Shown: positions 16,749-26,559, numbered from the stretch's first letter. The stretch: DNA of 64,000 nt from Saccharopolyspora gloriosae (GCF_014203325.1 NZ_JACHIV010000001.1:2109501-2173500); one strand, 5' to 3'. The notes: generated by a model not told the origin, from the letters alone. A program made the numbers and translations.

Positions 16749-18395
16749 ATGGGCTTCACATCGCTGCCCGGCCGCGCCGCCCGGTTGCCCGGCCTCGTGG
16801 CCGAGTCCACGGCCGCGCTACTGGTGGTGGCGCTGGCCGCGGGCTGCTCGGCCGCCGACGGCGCGGCACCGGACGACGACGGGGTCATCGAGTACGCCCA
16901 CGAGCAGGAACCGCCCTGCGTGCACGGCGGCTGGGTGCAGAACGCCTACCTGGCGCGGCAGTACCTGGACAACCTGGTGTCGCTGGACTCCGGCGGCGAG
17001 GTCGTGCCGTGGCTGGCGCAGCGCTGGGAGATCTCCCCGGACCAGCGGACCTACACCTTCCACCTCAAGCCGGGCGTGCGCTTCACCGACGGAACGCCGC
17101 TGGACGCGGCGGCGGTGCGGGAGAACTTCGAGCGCTACCTCGACCCGGAGACGCAGAACAGCACCGTGTTCGCCTACATCGGCGAGTACTACGAGCGGGG
17201 CGAGGCCGTCGACGCCCGCACCTTCCGGATGCACCTGACCAAGCCGTACGCGCCGCTGCTGACGGTGCTGACCCAGGGCTACTTCGGCATCCAATCGCCC
17301 ACCGCGCTCGCCCGCGGCACCCGGGCGAACTGCGAGCAACCGGTCGGCAGCGGCCCGTTCCGCATCGAGAGCTGGGAGCGCAACCAGCAGATCACCTTCG
17401 TGCGCAACGAGAACTACACCTCCGCGCCCGCCAACGCCAAGCACCAGGGCCCGGCGTACGCGCGCAAGCTGGAGTGGAAGTTCCTCAAGGACCCCACGTC
17501 GCGCTACGGCTCCCTCAGCGGCGGCGAGTCCGACGTGATCTACAACGTGCCCGCCATCGACTGGGGCGAGGCCCGCGAGCGGTTCGAGGTGCAGCAGTAC
17601 ATCACGCCCGGCAGGCCCGTGGCGCTGAACATCAACGTCTCCCGCGCCCCGTTCGACGACGTGCGGGTGCGCCGGGCGTTCGCGCACTCCGCGGACTGGG
17701 AGTCCGCCGTGCGGGCCGCCTTCTTCGACGTGGTGCCGCACAACGGGAACGGCGCGCTCAGCAGCACTCCGCTGCACGACCCCGAATTCTCCGACGCGCA
17801 CCGCCGCGACGTGCCCAGGGCGAACGCGCTGCTCGACGAAGCGGGCTGGACCGGGCGCAACGAAGCCGGCTACCGCGTGAAGGACGGCGTGGAGCTCCAC
17901 CCGGTGATCGTCTACCCGGCGGGCGCGGTGATCGGGCCGGAAGGCGTGGCGCTGCTGCAGAACATCCAGCAGATGGCGAAGGACACCGGTTTCCACGTCG
18001 AGCTGCTGCCCGCGACGCAGAGCGAGTACTTCGGCGGCAAGTACTCCTCCCCGGACAGCTACAACGCCATCACCGGCTACTGGACGAGCCCCACGCCCGG
18101 CCTGCTCTACATCAACTGGCGGCGCAGGCTGCCGGAACGGCCGAACCCGCAGAACAACACCTTCTACGACAACCCGGAGCTGGAGCGCCTCATCTCGCGC
18201 GCCAACTCCACGCTCGACCCGGCCGAGCAGCGGACGCTGTACTCCGCGGCGCAGCGGATCATCTCCGAGGACGCGGTCGCCATCGGCCTCTACACCCAGA
18301 CCACCTCGCTGGCCGTGCGGCCGGGCCTGCGCGACGTGTGGATCGAGAAGTCCCAGGGAGAACCGGTGTTCCACGACGCGAGGTTCGTCCGATGA
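16749..18395 (+). CDS. ABC transporter substrate-binding lipoprotein, peptide/nickel (DppA/OppA) family
   Basis: The 548-residue protein has a signal peptide ending in the lipobox LAAGC, so it is lipid-anchored outside the membrane. The family-5 solute-binding pattern is clear: LAQRWEISPDQRTYTFHLKPGVRFTDGTPLDA and later PFDDVRVRRAFAHSADWE. GGAGGAGGAGGG lies before the ATG. It is the first gene of a four-gene importer (binding protein, two permeases, fused ATPases) with 4-11 nt overlaps between genes. Its divergence from flavin monooxygenases suggests that the ligand is a sulfur- or nitrogen-containing small molecule rather than peptides. Confidence 0.92.
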   Translation: MGFTSLPGRAARLPGLVAESTAALLVVALAAGCSAADGAAPDDDGVIEYAHEQEPPCVHGGWVQNAYLARQYLDNLVSLDSGGEVVPWLAQRWEISPDQRTYTFHLKPGVRFTDGTPLDAAAVRENFERYLDPETQNSTVFAYIGEYYERGEAVDARTFRMHLTKPYAPLLTVLTQGYFGIQSPTALARGTRANCEQPVGSGPFRIESWERNQQITFVRNENYTSAPANAKHQGPAYARKLEWKFLKDPTSRYGSLSGGESDVIYNVPAIDWGEARERFEVQQYITPGRPVALNINVSRAPFDDVRVRRAFAHSADWESAVRAAFFDVVPHNGNGALSSTPLHDPEFSDAHRRDVPRANALLDEAGWTGRNEAGYRVKDGVELHPVIVYPAGAVIGPEGVALLQNIQQMAKDTGFHVELLPATQSEYFGGKYSSPDSYNAITGYWTSPTPGLLYINWRRRLPERPNPQNNTFYDNPELERLISRANSTLDPAEQRTLYSAAQRIISEDAVAIGLYTQTTSLAVRPGLRDVWIEKSQGEPVFHDARFVR

Positions 18396-19375
18396 CCGCG
18401 GTCGAACTCCCCGAGCCGAGGACCGGGTCCGGGCGGCGCGTCGCGCGCTGGATCGCCGCCCGCGCGGCAGGCGCGCTGATCGTGCTGTGGGCGGCGGCCT
18501 CGGGCACCTTCCTGATCCAGGCGCTGATGCCGGGGGACCGGGCCACGCTGCTGCTCAACCAGTCCAGCGGGGAGAACCGCGAACGCACGCCGGAGGAGCT
18601 CGCGCCGGTCAACGCGCAGTACGGCTTCGACGATCCGCTGCCGGTGCAGTACTGGAACTACTTCGCCGGGCTGCTGCGCGGCGACCTCGGCACCTCCTAC
18701 CAGCTGCACCGCCCGGTGCTCGGGCTGATCCTCGAACAGATCACCCCGACGCTGGTGCTGGCGTGCGCGGCGCTCGTGCTGGCGTGGGCGTTCGCGGTGG
18801 TGATCACGGTGCTCACCGCGGGACGCGGCCGGTGGCTCACGGCGATCGGCTCCGGCCTGGAGACGGTGGCCGCCGCGCTCCCGCACTACTGGCTGGCCGC
18901 GATCCTGCTGGTGGTGTTCGCCATCGAGCTCCCGCTGCTGCCCGTCGAAGGCCGGGGCGGTGCGCTGGGACTGGTGCTGCCCGCGCTGACCTTGGCGCTG
19001 CCGCTGTCCGGGTTCCTCGGCCAGGTCACCCGCGACGAGTTCACCGCCGTGCTGGACCGCCCGTTCGTGCTCTCCGCCCGTGCCCGCGGCATGAGCGACC
19101 TGCGGGTGCGGGTGCGCCACGTGCTGCGGCACTCGCTGTTGCCCGCGGTGTCGCTGTCCGGCTGGGCGATCGGCGCGCTGTTCTCCGGCGCGGTGATCGC
19201 CGAGACGGTGTTCGTGCGCCCCGGCATCGGGCAGGTGCTGGTGCAGGCCGCGAACAGCCGGGACATCCCGCTTGTGGGCGGCATCGTGCTGTTCGTCGCC
19301 GTCGTGTACGTGCTGGCGAACCTGATCGTCGACGCGCTGTACGCGCTCATCGACCCGACGTTGGGCGACTCATGA
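18392..19375 (+). CDS. ABC transporter permease (DppB-like)
   Basis: A 327-residue integral membrane protein with six predicted helices. The first helix is followed by a large external loop with YGFDDPLPVQYWNYFAGLLRGDLGTSY, typical of DppB/OppB. The coupling (EAA) loop is SARARGMSDLRVRVRHVLRHSLLPA. Its ATG overlaps the binding-protein stop (ATGA). Confidence 0.92.
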   Translation: MTAVELPEPRTGSGRRVARWIAARAAGALIVLWAAASGTFLIQALMPGDRATLLLNQSSGENRERTPEELAPVNAQYGFDDPLPVQYWNYFAGLLRGDLGTSYQLHRPVLGLILEQITPTLVLACAALVLAWAFAVVITVLTAGRGRWLTAIGSGLETVAAALPHYWLAAILLVVFAIELPLLPVEGRGGALGLVLPALTLALPLSGFLGQVTRDEFTAVLDRPFVLSARARGMSDLRVRVRHVLRHSLLPAVSLSGWAIGALFSGAVIAETVFVRPGIGQVLVQAANSRDIPLVGGIVLFVAVVYVLANLIVDALYALIDPTLGDS

Positions 19376-20220
19376 CCGCACTCGCTCCCGCACCTTCCCG
19401 GCCGGTCGTGCGGCTGCGCCCCGGCCTGCTGCTCGCCGCCGTCGCCGTGGCCTTCTTCGCCGCCGCGGCCCTCTGGCCCGCGCTGGTGACCGCTCGCGAC
19501 CCGCTCGCGATCGACCTCACCCGCGTCCTGGAGCCGCCGTCGTGGCGGCACCCGCTCGGCACCGACCCCTCCGGGCGCGACCTGTACGCGCGGATCGTGC
19601 ACGGCGCGCGGGATTCGCTGCTGATCGGGGTGGGCGCGACCGCGCTGGGCATGTCGGCGGCGGTGGTGCTGGGCGTGCTCTCCGGGCTGTCCGGGCGATT
19701 CCTGGACGGGGCGATCAACCGGTTCATCGAGGTGCTGTTCGCGTTCCCCGTGCTGCTGCTGGCCCTGCTGTTCGTGGCGGTGTTCGGGCCGGGGCCGGTG
19801 ACGCTCGTCGTCGCGGTCGGCGTCGGCACCGCGCCCGGCTACGCGCGGATGATCCGCGGCCAGGTGCTCGCCGCGCGGGATTCCGGCTACGTCGAGGCCG
19901 CGACCGCGTTCGGGCACTCCTACCCGCGCGTGGTCGTCCAGCACATCTTCCCGAACGCGATGCGCCCGCTGGCGGTGGCCACGACGCTGGGCGTCGGCCA
20001 GTCGATCGTGTGGGCCTCCGGACTGGCGTTCCTCGGCCTGGGCGCGGCGCCGCCGTCCTCGGAGTGGGGCGCGCTGCTGGACGCGGGCCGCGCCTACATG
20101 ACCCACGCGTGGTGGCTGGAGGTGTTCCCCGGCGTGGCCGTGGTGGGGCTGGCGCTGTCGGTGACCGCGTTGGGCCGGGCTTTGCAGCGACGACTGGAAG
20201 GAACGCACCATGACGGCTGA
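19372..20220 (+). CDS. ABC transporter permease (DppC-like)
   Basis: A 282-residue permease. HPLGTDPSGRDLYARIVHGARDSL is the hallmark N-terminal region of DppC/OppC, and YVEAATAFGHSYPRVVVQHIFPNA is the EAA coupling loop. About six membrane helices. The start overlaps the preceding stop by 4 nt (ATGA), and the ATPase gene begins 11 nt before this gene ends. Confidence 0.92.
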   Translation: MTALAPAPSRPVVRLRPGLLLAAVAVAFFAAAALWPALVTARDPLAIDLTRVLEPPSWRHPLGTDPSGRDLYARIVHGARDSLLIGVGATALGMSAAVVLGVLSGLSGRFLDGAINRFIEVLFAFPVLLLALLFVAVFGPGPVTLVVAVGVGTAPGYARMIRGQVLAARDSGYVEAATAFGHSYPRVVVQHIFPNAMRPLAVATTLGVGQSIVWASGLAFLGLGAAPPSSEWGALLDAGRAYMTHAWWLEVFPGVAVVGLALSVTALGRALQRRLEGTHHDG

Positions 20221-21859
20221 ACCGCTGCTGCGGGTGGAGGACCTGCGAGTCGGCTTCGGCGCGCGCGAGGTCGTGCGCGGGGCGTCGTTCGAGCTGCACG
20301 CCGGTCGGTGCCTGGCCGTCGTCGGGGAATCCGGCTCCGGCAAGAGCGTCACCGCGCGCACCCTCGTCGGGCTCACCGGCGCCGGTTCGCACGTGTCGGC
20401 GCGGCGCCTCGAATTCGCGGGCACCGACCTGCGCGGGCTCGGCGACCGGCAGTGGCGGCGGATCCGGGGGCGCGACATCGGGTTCGTGCTCCAGGACGCG
20501 CTGGTCTCGCTGGACCGCCTGCGTCCCGTGGGCCGCGAAGTCGCCGAAGCCCTGTCGCTGCACGGCCGGGGGAACCGCGCGCAGCGCGCCGAGCGGGTGC
20601 ACGCGCTGCTGGAGGAGGTGGGCGTGCCGGAACCGCGGGTGCGCGCTCGCCAGCTGCCGCACGAGCTCTCCGGCGGACTGCGGCAGCGGGTGCTCATCGC
20701 GCAGGCCATCGCGCTGGATCCGGCGCTGCTCATCGCCGACGAACCGACCACCGCGCTCGACGCGACCGTGCAGGTCCGCATCCTCGACCTGCTCGCGGAG
20801 CGCAAGCGCGCGGGGCAGGGCCTCATCCTCGTGAGCCACGACCTCGCGGTGGTGTCCCGGCTGGCCGACGAGGTCGCCGTGATCCGGCAGGGCGAGATCG
20901 TCGAGCAGGGTCCGGTCGGCGAGGTGCTGGGAGCTCCCCGCCACGAGTACACCAAGGCGCTGCTGGACGCCGTGCCCTCGAACCACCCGAAGGGCACCTT
21001 GCTGTCCCCGCATCCCGACCGACCGGCCGGAACGGTGCTGCCCGACCGCGGCACCACCCGGACGCAGGCCCCGGTGCTGCGCGCCTCGGGTCTGGTCAAG
21101 CGCTTCCGCGGCCCCGACCGGCGGGTGCGCACCGCCGTCGACGACGTGTCCTTCGAGCTGCGGGCAGGCGAAACCCTCGGCGTGGTGGGGGAATCCGGCT
21201 CCGGCAAGACCACCACCGCCCGGATGGCGCTGGCACTGGAGGCGCCGGACGAGGGCACCGTCGAGCTCCTCGACGGCCCGTGGACGACGCTGAGCCCGCG
21301 CCGGCGCAGGCCGCTGCGCAAGCGGATCACCGTGATCTACCAGGACCCGCTGAGCTCCTTCGACCCCCGTTGGAGCGTGGAGCACGTGCTGCGCGACAGC
21401 CTCGATCCGGCGGAGTTCAGCACCTCACGCGCTCGCTCGCGACGGGTCGGCGAGCTGCTGGAGCAGGTCGGGCTCGGTGACGAGCACCGGCGGCGGCGAC
21501 CGCTGCACCTGTCCGGCGGGCAGCGGCAGCGCGTCGCCATCGCCCGCGCGCTCGCGCCCCGGCCATCGGTGATCGTGTGCGACGAACCGGTGTCCGCGCT
21601 CGACGTGTCGATCCAGGCCCAAGTGCTCGACCTGCTCACCACCGTGCAGGCCGAACTGGGCGTGGCGTACCTGTTCATCTCGCACGACCTCGGCGTGGTG
21701 CACCACATGAGCGATCACGTGCTGGTGATGAAGGACGGCCGCGTCGTCGAGCAGGGCCCGGAAGAGGAGGTCTTCACCGCACCCCGCGACCCGTACACCC
21801 GGAGCCTGCTCAACGCGCTCCCCGCCCTCCCCCCGAGACGAGAACCGGCCGTCCTCTGA
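20210..21859 (+). CDS. ABC transporter ATP-binding protein with two fused ATPase domains (DppD-DppF type)
   Basis: The 549-residue protein contains two complete ABC domains. Domain 1: Walker A GESGSGKS, signature LSGGLRQR, Walker [13 protein letters not shown]. Domain 2: GESGSGKT, LSGGQRQR, VIVCDEPVSALD. Fused DppDF proteins energise peptide-type importers. The ATG overlaps the end of the second permease gene. The C-terminus lacks the long Cys-rich tail of oligopeptide ATPases. Confidence 0.93.
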   Translation: MTAEPLLRVEDLRVGFGAREVVRGASFELHAGRCLAVVGESGSGKSVTARTLVGLTGAGSHVSARRLEFAGTDLRGLGDRQWRRIRGRDIGFVLQDALVSLDRLRPVGREVAEALSLHGRGNRAQRAERVHALLEEVGVPEPRVRARQLPHELSGGLRQRVLIAQAIALDPALLIADEPTTALDATVQVRILDLLAERKRAGQGLILVSHDLAVVSRLADEVAVIRQGEIVEQGPVGEVLGAPRHEYTKALLDAVPSNHPKGTLLSPHPDRPAGTVLPDRGTTRTQAPVLRASGLVKRFRGPDRRVRTAVDDVSFELRAGETLGVVGESGSGKTTTARMALALEAPDEGTVELLDGPWTTLSPRRRRPLRKRITVIYQDPLSSFDPRWSVEHVLRDSLDPAEFSTSRARSRRVGELLEQVGLGDEHRRRRPLHLSGGQRQRVAIARALAPRPSVIVCDEPVSALDVSIQAQVLDLLTTVQAELGVAYLFISHDLGVVHHMSDHVLVMKDGRVVEQGPEEEVFTAPRDPYTRSLLNALPALPPRREPAVL

Positions 21860-21872
21860 CTCCGCGCGGAGT
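21859..21872. terminator. 14-bp palindrome at the end of the ABC operon
   Basis: ACTCCGCGCGGAGT begins on the last base of the stop codon. It lies between this operon and the convergent PAS-GGDEF-EAL gene; probable terminator, no T-run. Confidence 0.4.
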
Positions 21873-21967
21873 GCTTCAAGGACGACCCGGCGGCGGTGGA
21901 AGCCTGATCGTCGCGTTCGAGCCGTGGCGTCGGCGCCCGCGGGCGCCCGGACGGCACGACCGACCGC

Positions 21968-24739
21968 TCAGCGCGAGGCGATGCTGCGGAGGCTCGCGAA
22001 ATCGTTGAGGGGGGCGGGTTTGCCGAACAGGAAGCCCTGGCCCAGGTCGCAGCCGATCCGCTGGAGGATCTCCAGCTGCTCGGCGGTCTCCACGCCCTCG
22101 CCGACCACGCTGAGCCCGACGGCGTGCGCCATCGCCACGATGCTCGTCACGATGGCCTGCACGTCCTCCGACTCGCCCAGGTCGGACACGAACGAGCGGT
22201 CGATCTTGAGGGTGTCCAGCGGCAACCGCCGCAACTGGGCCAGCGAGGAGTAGCCGGTGCCGAAGTCGTCGATGGCCAGGAACGCGCCCAGCTTGCGCAG
22301 GTCGCGCAACGCCCGCACCGCCGAGGTCGCGTCCTGCATCAGCGCGTTCTCGGTGACCTCCAGGCACAGCGCCTCCGGCGGCATCCCCGCGTCGTCGAGC
22401 GCGTTGCGCACGATGTCGTGCAACCGCGGAGCACCCAGCTGGCGCGGGGAGAGGTTCGCGTTGATCTGCAGCGCGGCGCCGTGCTCCCGGCGCAGCTCGG
22501 CGAACTCCCTCGTGACCGTGCGCAGCATGAACTCGCCGATCTCGTTGATGAGGTCGCTCTCCTCGGCCAGCGGGATGAACTCGGCGGGGGAGATCGAGCC
22601 GTGCTCCGGGTGCGTCCAGCGCAGCAGCCCCTCGGCGCCGATCACCTGCTCGGACTTGAGGTCCACCACCGGCTGGTAGGCGACCCACAGCTGCTGCTGC
22701 GACACGGCGTGGCGCAGGTCCTGCTCCAGCAGCATGTGCCGCTGCACCCGCTCGCGGAGCTCCACGTCGAAGAACGTGTAGCGCCCGCGCCCCTGCGCCT
22801 TCGCCCGGTACATCGCCACGTCGGCGTCGCGCAGCAGGTCCTGGGCGGAGCGGGTGTCACCGGGCCGGGAGACGACGATGCCGATGCTGGCGTCCACGTG
22901 CAGCCGGATGCCCTCCACGTGCGTCGGTTCGGTGAGGGTGCGCAGCAGCTGGTCGGCGCGGACGCTCAGCTCCTCCTGGTCGAAGGGGTTCTGGGTGGCG
23001 ATCACGAACTCGTCGCCGCCGAGCCTGCCCACGAACTCGCGGTCGTCGGTGGCGCGCACCAGCCGCTGCCCGATGTTGCGCAGCACCTCGTCGCCCACGC
23101 CGTGGCCGAGCGAATCGTTGACGATCTTGAAGTTGTCCAGGTCCACGAACAGCACCGTCAGCGCCTGCTCGCGGTGCGGGGAGTTCACCGCCGCGTCCAG
23201 GTGCCGCAGCACCAGCGTCCGGTTCGCGAGCCCGGTCAGCGGATCGTGGGTGGCCTCGTGCTCCAGCCGTTCGCGAGCGGCCCGGCTCTCGGTGATGTCG
23301 CTGAACGACACCAGCACCCGGTACGGCGGCCGGTCGTCCGGGTTCAGCGCCCGCGCAGTCACCGCCAGCCACACGCTCTGCCCGTCGCCGCGCTGCACGC
23401 GCAGCACCCGCGAGTTCACCGGCTGCCCGGTGCGCAGCGTGGTCGCCGACGGGCGGGTCTGCTCGGTGACGCGGTCGCCGTTCTCGTCGAACATCGGCCA
23501 CGCGTCGGCGTTCACCCCGACGATCTCCGTGGGCTGGGCGCCGAGGATGCGCTGGGCCGCCGGGTTCGCCGACTCGACGATCGCCGTCGGGTTGATCACC
23601 AGCACGCCCTCGTCGAGCGCGTCGATGACGGTGGCGAAGGTGCGCTCGGCGTGGCGGCGGGCCGTCTCGTCCGCGCACACCAGCACGTAGCCGCCGTCCA
23701 TCTCCGCGGCCGAGACCCGCACGACCAGCGCGCTGCCGTCGCCGCGGCGGTGCAGCGCTTCGCTGACCCCGCCGGTGGCCAGCAGCTCCGCCGGGCGCAG
23801 CGCGGCGCCGACGAGCTCCTCCACGGGCCTGCCCAGCGCGTGCTTCGCGGAGATCCCGTAGACCGCTTCGGCGGCCGGGTTCCAGCTGGTGACCACCGCG
23901 TCGTGGTCGATCGCGATGATGGCGTTGCTGACGTGCTGCACCAGCGCCGCCTGGTAGCGCAGGCTCGCCTCGGCCGCCTTCTTGTCGGTGATGTCGCGCA
24001 GGATCACCTGCAGCGCGGGGCGGCCCTCCCACGTGGTGAGCACCGAGACGACTTCGACGGGAACCGTGGTGCCGTCGAACCGGTTGAGGTCGGCCTCGGC
24101 GGGTTTCGTCCGCGAACCGGGCAGCGTCAGCGAGCGGAGCCGTTCGTTCATCTTCGGCACCGAACGCGTCTCCACGAAGTCGGTGATGGGCCGGCCGATC
24201 ACGCGTTCGGGGCTGTCGATGCCGAGGATGCTCAGGGTCGCGGAGTTGGCGTAGCGGACCAGGCCGTCCTGGTGCACGCAGATCGCGTCCGGGCTGAGCT
24301 CGACCAGCAGCCGGTACCGGTCGGCGAGGTCGGTGAGCGTCTGGCGGTCCTGGTGCACGCGGGTGACGTCGGCGGCCACGCCGATGAGGTGGTCACCGGC
24401 GTCGTGGTCGCGGAACCGGCGCGCGTGGAAGTGGATGAACCGGGGCTCGCCCGCGTCGTCATCGCCGAGCGGCTGTTCCAGGTCGAGGTCGTGCCATGCG
24501 GCGGAGGCGCGCGCCGAGACCGCCATCGGAGCGATGAGGTCGACCAGGCGGTCGCGCAGCGCTTCGTCGCTCTCTCCGGGAACGCCGAGCAGCGCGTCCA
24601 TGCCCCGGGTCCAGGTGATGGTGTCGTCCTTGAGGGACAGCGACCAGCGGACCGCGCCGTTGGCGGTCAGTGCGAGGTCCAGGAACTCGCGGTCCAGTTC
24701 GGGGCCTATCGAGTGCTCGGCCACTGGGTCAACTTCCAT
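21968..24739 (-). CDS. Cyclic-di-GMP turnover protein: four PAS-like domains, GGDEF and EAL
   Basis: A 923-residue cytosolic signalling protein with no clear membrane segment. PAS-like domains occupy roughly 20-135, 140-255, 265-365 and 370-485. The GGDEF motif is intact (RLGGDEF, 573-578 region), preceded by HDPLTGLANR. The EAL domain has EGLLRW at 703 (EAL becomes EGL, the catalytic Glu is kept), LCLEVTENALM and DDFGTGYSSL, so both synthesis and hydrolysis are possible. Layout resembles streptomycete RmdA/CdgA-type proteins that set c-di-GMP for development. The ATG at 24739 has no good ribosome site; a GTG at 24724 preceded by GGAAG is an alternative start. Confidence 0.92.
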   Translation of the reverse strand: MEVDPVAEHSIGPELDREFLDLALTANGAVRWSLSLKDDTITWTRGMDALLGVPGESDEALRDRLVDLIAPMAVSARASAAWHDLDLEQPLGDDDAGEPRFIHFHARRFRDHDAGDHLIGVAADVTRVHQDRQTLTDLADRYRLLVELSPDAICVHQDGLVRYANSATLSILGIDSPERVIGRPITDFVETRSVPKMNERLRSLTLPGSRTKPAEADLNRFDGTTVPVEVVSVLTTWEGRPALQVILRDITDKKAAEASLRYQAALVQHVSNAIIAIDHDAVVTSWNPAAEAVYGISAKHALGRPVEELVGAALRPAELLATGGVSEALHRRGDGSALVVRVSAAEMDGGYVLVCADETARRHAERTFATVIDALDEGVLVINPTAIVESANPAAQRILGAQPTEIVGVNADAWPMFDENGDRVTEQTRPSATTLRTGQPVNSRVLRVQRGDGQSVWLAVTARALNPDDRPPYRVLVSFSDITESRAARERLEHEATHDPLTGLANRTLVLRHLDAAVNSPHREQALTVLFVDLDNFKIVNDSLGHGVGDEVLRNIGQRLVRATDDREFVGRLGGDEFVIATQNPFDQEELSVRADQLLRTLTEPTHVEGIRLHVDASIGIVVSRPGDTRSAQDLLRDADVAMYRAKAQGRGRYTFFDVELRERVQRHMLLEQDLRHAVSQQQLWVAYQPVVDLKSEQVIGAEGLLRWTHPEHGSISPAEFIPLAEESDLINEIGEFMLRTVTREFAELRREHGAALQINANLSPRQLGAPRLHDIVRNALDDAGMPPEALCLEVTENALMQDATSAVRALRDLRKLGAFLAIDDFGTGYSSLAQLRRLPLDTLKIDRSFVSDLGESEDVQAIVTSIVAMAHAVGLSVVGEGVETAEQLEILQRIGCDLGQGFLFGKPAPLNDFASLRSIASR

Positions 24740-25288
24740 CGAACATCCACGGGACAGATCTGGTGCACGCCATCCGCATTAACGAACCACCACCGTTCAC
24801 GGCCTTGGCGTTCCGGCGCCGAGCCTTGGAGCGTCCCTTCCTCGCGGTCGGACGGATCGGTATCCGAACGCTCGTAGTTTCCCATGCGTGCTGCTCACGA
24901 ACCGTCCTGAGTGGCCGGGCGGCCGGGGAGCCCGGCTGATCATAAGCCCGTGCCGTCGCGGCGGCGAACACGGGATGTGATGTCGCGGGATGTGTTCGTA
25001 GCGATCTCTTGGACCATTCGCGTGGTAAATCGAGGCTCAAAGCACTATTGGTATCCATTGCTCGCCTTCTCGCTTCACTCTAAAGAGGATTTCGTTGTCG
25101 CAGTTCACAGGAATGGGTGACTGCGCGTAGTTCGATCTCGATGTCGGCGACCCGCTTCTCGATCGGGACCGGTGGAAATTCCGCCCGGCTCTCGGCGAGT
25201 GATTTCCGGCGCCGTCGAACGCGAATCGCGGCGAACCGACGCGGCGACGCGAAATCGATCGATCACAAAAGCGAGAAAGGGATGAGCG
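24740..25288. other. 549-bp intergenic region, locally AT-rich
   Basis: It separates the divergent c-di-GMP gene and ketosynthase gene. No ORF here resembles a known family. The part from about 25010 to 25110 is clearly less GC-rich than the surroundings and probably holds the ketosynthase promoter. I see no strong palindrome. Confidence 0.5.
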
Positions 25289-26455
25289 ATGATCTCCCAG
25301 CACTCTGAAATCGAAATCGGCGGCATCGGTGCCGTGACCGGCTACGGCTGGGGACGCGAGGCCCTGTGGGAGGGGCTGGCGGCCTCCGAGCTCGCCGCCT
25401 CGCTCGTCGACGGGCACGGGCCCGATCAGGACCGGCCCGCCTGGGTGGCGCGGGTGCCCGAGGGCGGCGACCCGGCCGACGGGCCGAGCCGCTTCGCCAG
25501 GTCGATGCGCGCCGCGGCCCGCGAAGCGATCAGCGACGCCGAGGACCGGGGATGGACACCGGGGCGGCGCGTGGGGCTCCTGCACGCGGTGGTGCTCGGT
25601 GAAGTGGACCTGTGGCGGGAGTTCTACCAGGCCCGCGAAGGCCGGGTGACGATCCGCGAGTACCTGGCCCTGATGCCGTCCACGCCCATGTCGACGTTCA
25701 TGAAGGAGTTCGGCTTCCACGGGCCCGCCATGAACGTCTCCGCGATGTGCGCCTCCGGCAACGCCGGGCTGCTCACCGCGAAGGCCTGGCTGGACGCGGG
25801 CATCGTCGACGACGTGGTGTTCGTGGCCACCGACCTGTCGGCGAGCCCGGAGAACCTGCTGCACTTCGAGCGCCTCGGCGTCACGATCACCGACACCGAG
25901 CCGCTGGACGCGTGCCGCCCGTTCCAGGAGGGCAGCCGTGGCTTCATCATGGGCGAGGCCTCCGTCGGCATGGTGCTCTCGCGCGGCTTGAGCACCCCGT
26001 ACGCGCAGGTGCTCGGCGGGGCGATGTCGCACGACGCCCACCACGTCACCTCGATCGAACCGAGCCTGACCGAGGTGACGGGCTGCGTCGCCGACGCCCT
26101 GGACAACTCCGGGGTGAAGGGCGGTGACATCCGCTACCTCAACGCGCACGGACCGGGCACCGCGCAGTGCGACCGCGCCGAGGCGCGGTTCTGCGAGGAC
26201 CTGCTGGCGGCGGAGACCGAGATCTACTCGGTGAAGCCGCTGGTCGGGCACTGCCAGGGCGCCGCGTCGGCGGTCGAGGTCGCCGTCGCCGCGCTCGGCT
26301 ACCGGCACGGGTTCATCCCGGCCCCGCCACGGCGGGCACCGGGCAACCCGCGGCTGCTAGACGGGCCAACCCCGCTGACCGGAGGGCTCACCTTGAAGTC
26401 CTCCATCGGCATGGGCGGCCACAACTCGGCGGTCGTCCTGGCACCCCCGCAGTGA
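25289..26455 (+). CDS. Stand-alone beta-ketoacyl synthase (thiolase-fold condensing enzyme)
   Basis: This 388-residue enzyme has a full Cys-His-His triad: Cys154 in NVSAMCASGNAG, His287 in LNAHGPGTAQCDRAE and His321 in SVKPLVGHCQGAAS, with the conserved Lys316. The second His motif reads GHCQGAA instead of GHTLGAAG, and the protein is shorter than FabF (about 410). No ACP, ketoreductase, acyltransferase or other fatty-acid/polyketide gene is nearby, so this is an orphan. AAAGGG precedes the ATG by 8 nt; a strong terminator hairpin follows 25 nt after the stop, so it is probably monocistronic. It may condense with an ACP encoded elsewhere. Confidence 0.85.
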   Translation: MISQHSEIEIGGIGAVTGYGWGREALWEGLAASELAASLVDGHGPDQDRPAWVARVPEGGDPADGPSRFARSMRAAAREAISDAEDRGWTPGRRVGLLHAVVLGEVDLWREFYQAREGRVTIREYLALMPSTPMSTFMKEFGFHGPAMNVSAMCASGNAGLLTAKAWLDAGIVDDVVFVATDLSASPENLLHFERLGVTITDTEPLDACRPFQEGSRGFIMGEASVGMVLSRGLSTPYAQVLGGAMSHDAHHVTSIEPSLTEVTGCVADALDNSGVKGGDIRYLNAHGPGTAQCDRAEARFCEDLLAAETEIYSVKPLVGHCQGAASAVEVAVAALGYRHGFIPAPPRRAPGNPRLLDGPTPLTGGLTLKSSIGMGGHNSAVVLAPPQ

Positions 26456-26480
26456 GCAACCCGGCTCCGAGGTGAACAGC

Positions 26481-26513
26481 GGTGCCCGGAACTCCACCGG
26501 AGTTCCGGGCACC
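26481..26513 (+). terminator. Terminator hairpin after the ketosynthase gene
   Basis: GGTGCCCGGAACTCC (26481-26495) and GGAGTTCCGGGCACC (26499-26513) form a perfect 15-bp stem with loop ACC, 25 nt past the stop codon. No U-tract, as usual for actinobacterial terminators. Confidence 0.75.
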
Positions 26514-26559
26514 CACCGGAGACCAGCCTCGGTTGAGGCTGACGACCGCTCTTGATCTG

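Noticed and set aside
25289-26455. A polyketide or fatty-acid gene cluster around the ketosynthase
   Set aside because: No ACP, ketoreductase, cyclase, acyltransferase or thioesterase gene is nearby; flanking genes are signalling and purine salvage.
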